Numbered from the stretch's first letter, positions 1 through 5,072 are shown. The stretch is 5,072 nucleotides of DNA from Clostridia bacterium (GCA_024404415.1 JAKSPX010000135.1:1-5072), one strand, 5' to 3'. The notes: a model not told the origin generated them from the letters alone. A program made the numbers and translations.

Positions 1-1
1 C

Positions 2-883
2 ATCACCGGCCTTCTCCTCGAAGCCGGCGTTCCCGCGGGCGCCATGCAGCTCATCACCGGCTCCGGCAGCGAAGTCGGCAAGTGGCTGGACGAGACCAAA
101 AATGTCGACGCGGTCAGCTTCACCGGCTCCACCGCCGTCGGCAGCTCGCTCCTCGCGGGCGGCGCGAAGGAGATCCGCCGCACCTTCCTCGAGCTCGGCG
201 GCAACGACCCGTTCGTGGTGTTCCCGGACGCCGACCTCGACCTCGCCGTGACCGAAGCCATCGGCGGCCGCGCCCACAACGCCGGGCAGGTCTGCTGCGC
301 GAGCAAGCGCTTCATCGTCCACAAGTCTGTTGAAAAAGCCTTCACCGATAAATTAGTCGCCGCTCTTTCGGAAATCAAGGTCGGCGATCCCTCCAAGAGC
401 GAAAACGGCATGGGCCCGCTGATCTCCGAAAAGGCCGCGAAGAAGGCCATGGAAGATATCGCCCACGTCATCGACCAGGGCGCGACCTGCGTTCTCGGCA
501 ACAAGCGCGAGGGCGCCTACGTCTGGCCGACGGTTCTGACCAACGTTTCCCGCAACTCCGACGTTGCGAAGGATCAGGAGATCTTCGCCGCCGTCTTCCC
601 GATCATCACCTTTGAATCCTTTGACGAAGCGCTGGAGATCGCGTGTCAGACCTCCTTCGGCCTCGCCTCCACCGTGATGACCAACGACATGAAGGTCGCC
701 ATGAAGTTTGCGACCTCGGTCAAGGCGGGCACCTGCGTCGTCAACGGCACGGGCGACTACCGCTCGGTGCATCAGGCGTTCGGCGGCTACAAGCACTCCG
801 GCCTCGGCCGCGAAGGCACCTCCACCACCCTGCGCGAAGTCACCCAGGAGAAGAACATCGCGCTGAAGGGGATCTTGGCGTAA
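2..883 (+). CDS. NAD(P)-dependent aldehyde dehydrogenase, C-terminal part (5' end outside window)
   Basis: This enzyme oxidises an aldehyde to a carboxylic acid with NAD(P)+ in the cytoplasm. The frame is open from base 2, and the ATG at 44 is an internal methionine, because the 14 residues before it (ITGLLLEAGVPAGA) already belong to the fold and lead into the cofactor-binding part (LITGSGSEVG). The usual length is about 450-490 residues, so roughly the first third is missing. Visible motifs are FTGSTAVG, the general-base glutamate in LELGG (codon at 191), the catalytic cysteine in NAGQVCC (first Cys, codon 293-295), and the C-terminal QAFGGYKHSGLGREG. The normally conserved EIFGPV reads EIFAAV, keeping the cofactor-contacting Glu and Phe. 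The GQVCCASKRF signature resembles the succinate-semialdehyde dehydrogenase-like branch, but the substrate cannot be told. No T-rich terminator follows; an inverted-repeat element begins 22 bp after the stop. Confidence 0.92.
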   Translation: MTGLLLEAGVPAGAMQLITGSGSEVGKWLDETKNVDAVSFTGSTAVGSSLLAGGAKEIRRTFLELGGNDPFVVFPDADLDLAVTEAIGGRAHNAGQVCCASKRFIVHKSVEKAFTDKLVAALSEIKVGDPSKSENGMGPLISEKAAKKAMEDIAHVIDQGATCVLGNKREGAYVWPTVLTNVSRNSDVAKDQEIFAAVFPIITFESFDEALEIACQTSFGLASTVMTNDMKVAMKFATSVKAGTCVVNGTGDYRSVHQAFGGYKHSGLGREGTSTTLREVTQEKNIALKGILA

Positions 884-905
884 GAAGCTTTCAGGAGAAC
901 GTCAG

Positions 906-1077
906 CCGGGAAGGCTCCCTCTGGGAGGGAGCTGGCATTTGCGAAGCGAATGACTGAGGGAGCGAAATGATATCTGCTTGCAGATGGTAAAGCGTTTTGA
1001 AATTACCTTGGGTGTATCTCTCCTTCCGTCTCGGACTTCGTCCGATCCACCTCCCTCCTCAGAGGGAGGCTTCCGGG
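906..1077. mobile_element. MITE-like inverted-repeat element, about 172 bp, non-coding
   Basis: The ends are imperfect terminal inverted repeats. The left end 906-921 (CCGGGAAGGCTCCCTC) matches the reverse complement of 1062-1077 (CCCGGAAGCCTCCCTC) at 14 of 16 positions, and the similarity continues inwards. Each end also forms a local hairpin: GCTCCCTC/GAGGGAGC with a 3-nt loop on the left, CCTCCCTC/GAGGGAGG with a 4-nt loop (1050-1069) on the right. Secondary hairpins lie inside: CATTTGC-GAA-GCGAATG near 936-952, and TCGGAC-TTC-GTCCGA at 1031-1045. There is no open frame of interest. From memory, CTCCCTC/GAGGGAG elements of this design are common between genes in Faecalibacterium-type genomes. 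Mobility is inferred from structure only. CCGGG occurs at both outer ends, but it is nearly palindromic and inside the repeat, so it is not good evidence of a target duplication. Confidence 0.65.
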
Positions 1078-1160
1078 ATCAAGCCTCAGAATGACATTGA
1101 GGGGTAATGACGTATCATGATATCCGCTTTGCGCGGATGATATCCGTCTGCGGACGGATA
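967..1160. repeat. Hairpins with ATGATAT spacers (three units, one inside the MITE-like element)
   Basis: Three small hairpins share flanks of the form ATGATAT. The first is ATCTGC/GCAGAT at 972-985, preceded by ATGATAT (967-973, counting overlap with the stem) and followed by ATGGTA. The second is ATCCGC/GCGGAT at 1122-1138 with loop TTTGC. The third is TATCCGTC/GACGGATA at 1141-1160 with loop TGCG. ATGATAT precedes the second and separates it from the third. The stems differ from unit to unit while self-complementarity is kept, the same logic as the larger array at 3794-4063, but with a different spacer. The third hairpin ends 5 bp before the ribosome-binding site of the oxidoreductase gene, so if transcribed it is in that gene's leader. 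Confidence 0.6.
1081..1100 (-). repeat. Dispersed TGTCATTCTGAG-type repeat, minus-strand copy
   Basis: Bases 1085-1096 (CTCAGAATGACA) are the exact reverse complement of TGTCATTCTGAG at 5020-5031. The neighbouring AAGCCT (1081-1086) can also pair with AGGCTT (1067-1072) at the end of the MITE-like element. The repeat is short, so a 12-nt match is the only firm evidence inside this window. From memory, this core is a frequent intergenic repeat in gut Bacillota. Confidence 0.5.
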
Positions 1161-1165
1161 AGAAT

Positions 1166-1172
1166 AAGGAGG
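1166..1172 (+). promoter_or_regulatory. Ribosome-binding site AAGGAGG of the oxidoreductase gene
   Basis: AAGGAGG is a near-ideal anti-16S match, 10 nt before the ATG at 1183. It fixes the start of the Gfo/Idh/MocA gene and rules out the overlapping frame opening at 1107. Confidence 0.9.
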
Positions 1173-1182
1173 ATTTCAATTC

Positions 1183-2370
1183 ATGACCAACATTGCCATG
1201 ATCGGTGTGGGTGCCATCAGCGGCATCTACCTGGAGAATATCACCAGGACCTTCCGCGAGATCAAGCTGGTCGGCCTCTGCGACCTGATCCCGGAGCGCG
1301 CCGAAGCCGGCGTGGAAAAGGTCAGAAAAATGATCGAAGAAGGCGCGGACGCCGCCCTTCCGAAGATCTACAAGGATATGTACGAGGCGTTTGCCGACCC
1401 GGAGGTCGACCTCGTCCTCAACATCACCCGCCCCTACGAGCATTTTGCCGTCACCAAGGCGGCTCTCGAAGCCGGGAAGCACGTCTATTCCGAAAAGCCG
1501 CTGGCCGTCGACATGGACGAAGCGACCGAATTAGTCAAGCTTGCCAAGGAAAAGGGTCTCTCCCTCGGCGGCGCGCCCGACACCTTCATGGGTGCGGGCA
1601 TCCAGACCTGCCGCAAGCTGATCGACGACGGCTTTATCGGCGACGTTGTCGGCGCGAACGTCAGTATGATCTGCCACGGACACGAGACCTGGCACCCGGA
1701 TCCGGAATTCTACTACAAGCGCGGCGGCGGCCCGATGATGGACATGGGGCCCTACTACGTCACCGCCCTCGTTCAGCTCCTCGGCGAAGCCACGGGCGTG
1801 ACCGCCTTGACCAAGAAGAGCTTCGATACCCGCCTCATCACCTCCGCGCCGCACTACGGCGAGACCGTCAAGGTCGACGTGGACACCTACCTCGCGGGCA
1901 ACATCCTCTTCTCAAATGGCGCCATCGCCTCCATTTTCACCACCTTTGACGTGCATTACACCAATCAGGCGCGCTTCGAGGTCTACGGCACCAAGGGTAC
2001 CCTCGTCGTTCCCGACCCGAATACCTTCGGCGGCCCGATCCTTCTTTACCGCCCCGAGGACGCCGCGTCCGCTCCGGCCGTCGACCCCGGCTACCGCAAG
2101 ATCGTCGTCGACCCGTACCCGGGCTACAAGGAAGTGCCTTTGATGTTCGATTACCGCGTCAACAGCCGCGCCCTCGGCCTTGCCGACATGGCCAAAGCGC
2201 TGGAGACCGGCCGCAACTGGCGTGCCAACGTCGAGCAGCAGTACCACGTTCTCGACATCCTCACCAGCTTTGAAAAGGCATCCAAGTCCGGCAAGTTCTA
2301 CGAGCTCACCACCACCTACCACCGTTCCGCCCCGATGCAGAATAACCCGATGCACGGGATCCTTGACTAA
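1183..2370 (+). CDS. Gfo/Idh/MocA-family NAD(P)-dependent oxidoreductase
   Basis: A complete 395-aa cytoplasmic oxidoreductase of the family that acts on sugars, inositols and their derivatives. An N-terminal Rossmann fold starts at once, with the dinucleotide-binding turn GVGAIS (residues 8-13). The family signature EKP is at 104-106, with Lys105 the expected catalytic lysine. The second domain opens with GAPDTFMGAGIQ (130-141) and contains GHETWHPDPEFYYK (166-179) followed by GGGPMMDMGPYY (181-192). At the place of the common D-x-x-x-H pair the sequence has Asp187 and Tyr191, so the histidine is replaced by tyrosine; I believe this is normal for this subgroup. The length is normal for the family. 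The substrate is unknown. The start is supported by AAGGAGG at 1166-1172. The stop is 8 bp before the lipoprotein gene, which suggests one transcript. Confidence 0.93.
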   Translation: MTNIAMIGVGAISGIYLENITRTFREIKLVGLCDLIPERAEAGVEKVRKMIEEGADAALPKIYKDMYEAFADPEVDLVLNITRPYEHFAVTKAALEAGKHVYSEKPLAVDMDEATELVKLAKEKGLSLGGAPDTFMGAGIQTCRKLIDDGFIGDVVGANVSMICHGHETWHPDPEFYYKRGGGPMMDMGPYYVTALVQLLGEATGVTALTKKSFDTRLITSAPHYGETVKVDVDTYLAGNILFSNGAIASIFTTFDVHYTNQARFEVYGTKGTLVVPDPNTFGGPILLYRPEDAASAPAVDPGYRKIVVDPYPGYKEVPLMFDYRVNSRALGLADMAKALETGRNWRANVEQQYHVLDILTSFEKASKSGKFYELTTTYHRSAPMQNNPMHGILD

Positions 2371-2373
2371 AGG
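2369..2373 (+). promoter_or_regulatory. Ribosome-binding site AAAGG overlapping the upstream stop codon
   Basis: AAAGG shares its first two bases with the TAA of the oxidoreductase gene and lies 5 nt (TTTTT) before the ATG at 2379. The overlap favours translational coupling of the two genes. The spacing is at the short end. Confidence 0.6.
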
Positions 2374-2378
2374 TTTTT

Positions 2379-3797
2379 ATGAAACATTCCCCCCATTTCC
2401 GAAACTTCATATCGCTTTTGCTCCTCGTGTGTGTGATCCTCGCCCTCTTCCCCTCCTGCGGCGACGTAGCGAAGGATCACGCCCGGAAGATCGGGGAGAC
2501 CTTCTCCTCGATCGAGGCTGGGAGCACCATCGAGACCATGCAGCTTGACGAGCCGGAGCTTGCCGAAGCGCTGGTGGCGGAATTCCTCGCCTCGGCGAAA
2601 TTCCGCGACCTCGATCGAGAGGTCACCGACCAGCGCCAGGGCGGCGCCAAGATCGGCAAGAAGATCTCCTACGCCGTCACGGTGCTCTTCCCGGACTTCT
2701 CCGGCATCCCCTACGAGACGGTTCTGACCGATTACCCCGCCATCGAGTGGGGCACGGTGACGCGCGCGAGCTATTCTACCGAGCTGCGGCAAGCCTACTA
2801 CGACGCGATGATCTACTATATGCAGAATCTCAAGTACCCGACGCGCGCCGAGGAGCTGATCTTCCGCTTTGAGCGCGTGGACCGGAACTGGGTCGTCACG
2901 CCCGACACGGACGCCGTCAAGACCATCTGCCGCGCTTTCCTTTCGGATGTGGAGGGTCGCTTCCAGAAATACCGCGCCGGCGGCGACTATCTCTCGGTCG
3001 TCGCGGCTGAGCGCGTCAACAAAGCCATTGCCGCCGCCTCGGATTTCCCGGTCATCTTCTCCAACACCCACGTTGTGAAGATGGAGGGCTTTTCAAACGG
3101 CAGTTACCGCGTGACCTTGGACACCGTGGACTACACCGAGCTTTTCTCGGCAGTCTCCGAGGATGTCTACAAGGACTACAGGGAGCAGAATCCCGACGGC
3201 GTCTACGCACCTCCTGCCGACGCCATCCTCGAAGCCATGCTCAAGGCCGGGATGGAGGAGAGCGAACACGCCCTCACCTACACCCAGATCGAGCTGGATT
3301 CCGATTCCGGCGACCCGGAGGACATCCGCAAGCTCATCACCGACGTCATCTCCTCCCAATTGGAGGTGGAGATCGACGACCTTTCGGAGCGCATCCGCTC
3401 CAACATGATCCGCGAATCGGTCTCCGAACCGCGCACGCAGGTCGTCCGCGGGACCTCTGACCCGAAAAACGGCATGCCCTTCAAGATCTACACGCCCAAT
3501 AAATACGATTCGCACTACATCAAGATCAACAACGCCTCCACCGGCGAGACCTTTATTTCGGTCTACATCCGCGAGGGTGACTCCATCACCGTCTACCTCC
3601 CGGTCGGGCAGTACCGCATCCGCTACGCCACCGGCAGCAAGTGGTACGGCTGGGACGAGCTCTTCGGCCCCGACGGCGACTACCTGACCTTCAAGGAGAC
3701 CATCTCCATCAAGAAGGACAACAAATATTCCCTCACCCTCTACCAGCAGGCCGACAGCAATATGACCACCAAGAGCCTGACGCAGGAAAGCTTCTGA
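2379..3797 (+). CDS. Probable lipoprotein of unknown function
   Basis: A 472-aa protein I cannot assign. The N-terminus has basic residues (MKHSPHFR), a hydrophobic stretch at about 11-24 and then LFPSCG, so Cys27 is the likely lipid-modified residue. The -3 position is Phe rather than Leu/Val/Ile, so the lipobox is not perfect. The mature protein should sit outside the cell, anchored to the membrane. Residues about 40-200 end in a pattern (IFRFERVDRNWVVTP, 161-175) like small NTF2-like or DUF-type extracellular domains, and about 205-350 may be a second, more acidic unit. Residues about 365-460 look like a beta-rich domain: IKINNASTGETFISVYI, then LPVGQYRIRYATG and WYGWDELFG (407-430), a pattern I have seen at the C-terminus of other uncharacterised bacterial proteins. 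The gene follows the oxidoreductase by 8 bp. Its TGA stop lies inside a 26-bp perfect palindrome. Confidence 0.82.
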   Translation: MKHSPHFRNFISLLLLVCVILALFPSCGDVAKDHARKIGETFSSIEAGSTIETMQLDEPELAEALVAEFLASAKFRDLDREVTDQRQGGAKIGKKISYAVTVLFPDFSGIPYETVLTDYPAIEWGTVTRASYSTELRQAYYDAMIYYMQNLKYPTRAEELIFRFERVDRNWVVTPDTDAVKTICRAFLSDVEGRFQKYRAGGDYLSVVAAERVNKAIAAASDFPVIFSNTHVVKMEGFSNGSYRVTLDTVDYTELFSAVSEDVYKDYREQNPDGVYAPPADAILEAMLKAGMEESEHALTYTQIELDSDSGDPEDIRKLITDVISSQLEVEIDDLSERIRSNMIRESVSEPRTQVVRGTSDPKNGMPFKIYTPNKYDSHYIKINNASTGETFISVYIREGDSITVYLPVGQYRIRYATGSKWYGWDELFGPDGDYLTFKETISIKKDNKYSLTLYQQADSNMTTKSLTQESF

Positions 3798-3819
3798 TCG
3801 CGCGCATGCGCGCGATCAG
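3794..3819. repeat. 26-bp perfect palindrome containing the lipoprotein stop codon (hairpin 1 of the array)
   Basis: The left arm CTGATCGCGCGCA is followed directly by its exact reverse complement, with no spacer. The TGA stop is bases 3795-3797, inside the left arm. Bases 3799-3814 are a run of 16 alternating pyrimidine-purine bases. In RNA it would form a strong GC-rich hairpin that could slow or stop transcription or protect the 3' end. No T-run follows (the next bases are TGAAATATT), so a classical intrinsic terminator is not supported. Confidence 0.85.
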
Positions 3820-4063
3820 TGAAATATTGCGTGCCGCAATGTGAAATATGACGGATATACCGTCATGTGAAATATTGACTGCGTCAATGTGAAATTGCGC
3901 TTTTCAAGCGCAGTTAAGGAATTATGCGGCGGAGCCGCATACCATAACCGTGTCCAGAGGACACGATTTCACATTACAACGGATGTTTGTAATATTTCAC
4001 TTTGGCAAAGCCAAAATTTCACCATATCCGCAGGATATGATTTCACTGCGTCCGGAGGACGTC
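3820..4063. repeat. Mirror-symmetric tandem hairpin array (hairpins 2-11) with GTGAAAT / ATTTCAC linkers
   Basis: Hairpins (arm, loop): 2 at 3826-3840 ATTGCG, TGC; 3 at 3848-3866 ATGACGG, ATATA; 4 at 3874-3888 ATTGAC, TGC; 5 at 3896-3912 TGCGCTT, TTC; 6 at 3924-3940 ATGCGGC, GGA; 7 at 3949-3965 CGTGTCC, AGA; 8 at 3973-3993 ATTACAA, 7-nt loop; 9 at 4001-4015 TTTGGC, AAA; 10 at 4023-4039 CATATCC, GCA; 11 at 4049-4061 CGTCC, GGA. Arms of 2-10 are perfectly complementary for 6-7 bp, and hairpin 11 has 5. Linkers are GTGAAAT at 3819, 3841, 3867 and 3889, then GTTAAGGAATT and ACCATAAC around hairpin 6, then ATTTCAC at 3966, 3994, 4016 and 4040. The region between genes holds nothing else apart from the last 30 bases. 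It does not look coding: the frame open from 3950 merely reads through the hairpins. Function unknown. Confidence 0.9.
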
Positions 4064-4080
4064 TCCCATTTTCCCGAAAG

Positions 4081-4085
4081 AAAGG
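4081..4085 (+). promoter_or_regulatory. Ribosome-binding site AAAGG that selects a TTG start
   Basis: AAAGG (within GAAAGAAAGGTG) lies 8 nt before the TTG at 4094. No ATG in this frame occurs between hairpin 10 (ATG at 4037) and the conserved start of the protein, so this site supports TTG initiation. A GTG at 4085 is the alternative, but it would have only weak purine-rich sequence before it. Confidence 0.6.
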
Positions 4086-4093
4086 TGTTTCCA

Positions 4094-4987
4094 TTGACCT
4101 CCGCCACCATTTTCAACATCCAGCGCTTCTCCATCTACGACGGGCCGGGCATCCGCACGTCGGTGTTTTTCAAGGGGTGCAGCCTCCGCTGCCTCTGGTG
4201 CCATAACCCGGAGTCCATTTCCCGCGCCCCGCAGCTTGAATTCGCGCCCGAAAAGTGCATCGGCTGCGGCCGGTGCTTCTCCGCCTGCCCGAAAGGGCTT
4301 CACACCGCGACAGAGGCGGGACATGTGATCGACTTCGCCTCCTGCGCCGGCTGCGGCAAGTGCGCCGACACCTGCTTTGCCGAGGCCCTGACCCTGGTCG
4401 GACAGCAGATGACGGTCGACGAGGTGGCTGAGGCCATTCTGACCGACAAGCCGTATTTTGAGCAGTCAAATGGCGGTGTGACCTTCACCGGCGGCGAATG
4501 TATGCTCTACCCCGACTTTTTAGCCGCCGTCATGGAACGCCTCAAGCCCGAAAAGCTGTCCTTCGCCATCGACACGGCGGGCAACGTGCCGTGGGAGTCC
4601 TTTGAAAAGGTGCTTCCCTACACCAACATCTTCCTCTTCGACGTCAAGGCCGCCGACCCGGCCTTACATAAAAAGCTGACCGGCGCGGATAACCTTCTGA
4701 TCCAATCAAACCTCAGAAAGCTCGCCGCTCTCGGATGTCGGATCATCGTGCGTTATCCCTTCATTCCGCCCTACAACTCCGGCGAGGCCGAAGCCATTGC
4801 CGAACTCCTCGCGCCGCTCGGCGTGGAGCTGGTCGAGATCATGCCCTATCACCGCCTCGGCGAGGGCAAGTACGCCGCCATCGGCAGGGAAAACCGCGCC
4901 CCCGAGGCCTATATCCCCTCCGACGAGCAGCTTGAAACCGCCCTTTCTCACTTCACCTCCCGCGGCATCAACGCGAGAAGGACGTGA
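4094..4987 (+). CDS. Glycyl-radical-enzyme activating enzyme (radical SAM, PflA-like)
   Basis: A 297-aa protein that should use a 4Fe-4S cluster and S-adenosylmethionine to place the glycyl radical on a partner enzyme under anaerobic conditions. From the TTG start: FNIQRFSIYDGPGIRTSVFFKGC leads to the radical-SAM triad C29-x3-C33-x2-C36 in CSLRCLWCHNPES. An insert carries two ferredoxin-type motifs, C55-x2-C58-x2-C61-x3-C65 and C84-x2-C87-x2-C90-x3-C94. Then come GGVTFTGGE (127-135, SAM contact) and FDVKAADP (182-189, the DxK motif). Two extra clusters fit the activases of the glycerol dehydratase, choline lyase and arylacetate/benzylsuccinate type rather than short PflA. The start is chosen because conservation begins at about residue 5 and the codons upstream run through the hairpin array; GTG 4085 is an alternative. 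No partner enzyme is in the window, so the substrate stays open. Confidence 0.9.
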   Translation: MTSATIFNIQRFSIYDGPGIRTSVFFKGCSLRCLWCHNPESISRAPQLEFAPEKCIGCGRCFSACPKGLHTATEAGHVIDFASCAGCGKCADTCFAEALTLVGQQMTVDEVAEAILTDKPYFEQSNGGVTFTGGECMLYPDFLAAVMERLKPEKLSFAIDTAGNVPWESFEKVLPYTNIFLFDVKAADPALHKKLTGADNLLIQSNLRKLAALGCRIIVRYPFIPPYNSGEAEAIAELLAPLGVELVEIMPYHRLGEGKYAAIGRENRAPEAYIPSDEQLETALSHFTSRGINARRT

Positions 4988-5015
4988 GTTCGGCGCGATT
5001 ACGCTTAACGTACCA

Positions 5016-5049
5016 TCCCTGTCATTCTGAGTGGAGCGAAGAATCCTTT
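5016..5049 (+). repeat. Dispersed TGTCATTCTGAG...GCGAAGAATCC repeat
   Basis: TGTCATTCTGAG (5020-5031) is followed by TGGAGCGAAGAATCC. ATTCT (5024-5028) and AGAAT (5040-5044) can pair. The 12-nt core occurs again, inverted, at 1085-1096. From memory, TGTCATTCTGAG-n-GCGAAGAATC is a common intergenic repeat in gut Bacillota and some other phyla. The rest of 4988-5072 shows no start codon with a ribosome site and no clear terminator. Confidence 0.6.
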
Positions 5050-5072
5050 CATCAACCCCGCAGGAAAGATCC

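Noticed and set aside
353..796. Antisense frames opposite the aldehyde dehydrogenase and other genes
   Set aside because: They mirror strong sense coding regions, with no ribosome site or domain of their own.
997..1018. Promoter with TTGAAA as the -35 box
   Set aside because: The only -10-like sequence (TGTATC) is 10 nt away, too close; nothing suitable lies at 16-18 nt.
1107..1949. A long frame overlapping the oxidoreductase
   Set aside because: Arginine-rich out-of-frame translation typical of GC-rich coding DNA; the Gfo/Idh/MocA frame has all the family motifs and a proper ribosome site.
3794..3830. Intrinsic terminator of the lipoprotein gene
   Set aside because: The hairpin is strong but no T-run follows, so it was kept as a palindrome only.
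4002..4030. Promoter inside the array (TTGGCA ... TATCCG)
   Set aside because: The spacing is acceptable, but both boxes are parts of hairpin arms and the -10 match is poor.
3795..4046. CRISPR array
   Set aside because: The repeated part is only 7 nt, inverts halfway, and the variable segments are themselves palindromes of 15-21 nt. No cas genes are present.
3950..4093. N-terminal extension of the activase from ATG 3950 or 4037
   Set aside because: The codons run through hairpins 7-11 and their linkers, have no ribosome site before them and encode no conserved sequence.
3889..4206. A 105-aa open frame across the array
   Set aside because: It overlaps the array and the activase in another frame and shows no recognisable protein features.

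Overview
The window reads as a piece of a GC-rich gut Clostridia-type (Oscillospiraceae-like, Bacillota) chromosome. The grounds are the protein families, strong AAGGAGG-type ribosome sites, codons that mostly end in G or C, and intergenic repeats (a CTCCCTC/GAGGGAG hairpin element and a TGTCATTCTGAG repeat) of a kind I associate from memory with these genomes. I could not search for close relatives, so the taxon is an inference.

Layout, all genes on the + strand: (1) 2-883, the C-terminal part of an NAD(P)-dependent aldehyde dehydrogenase, cut by the window edge. (2) 884-1182, a 299-bp gap holding a MITE-like inverted-repeat element (906-1077), part of a dispersed repeat, and small hairpins separated by ATGATAT. 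(3) 1183-2370, a complete Gfo/Idh/MocA-family oxidoreductase. (4) 2379-3797, a 472-aa probable lipoprotein of unknown function, 8 bp behind the oxidoreductase and probably co-translated with it. (5) 3798-4093, a 296-bp gap filled almost completely by a mirror-symmetric array of 11 small hairpins. (6) 4094-4987, a glycyl-radical-enzyme activating enzyme (radical SAM plus two ferredoxin-type 4Fe-4S motifs), best started at a TTG codon just past the array. (7) 4988-5072, a short gap with another dispersed repeat.

No single pathway can be read from the genes. The aldehyde dehydrogenase and the Gfo/Idh/MocA protein are both nicotinamide-dependent redox enzymes of carbon metabolism. The activase must serve a glycyl radical enzyme that is not in this window. 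The lipoprotein is tied to the oxidoreductase only by position.

The most unusual object is the 3794-4063 hairpin array. Every unit has a different stem sequence but keeps perfect or near-perfect self-complementarity. The units are joined by an invariant 7-nt linker, GTGAAAT four times on the left and its exact reverse complement ATTTCAC four times on the right. The switch is centred on the loop of the sixth (middle) hairpin. The linkers can pair with each other in nested order, so the whole array could fold as one branched, fishbone-like structure.
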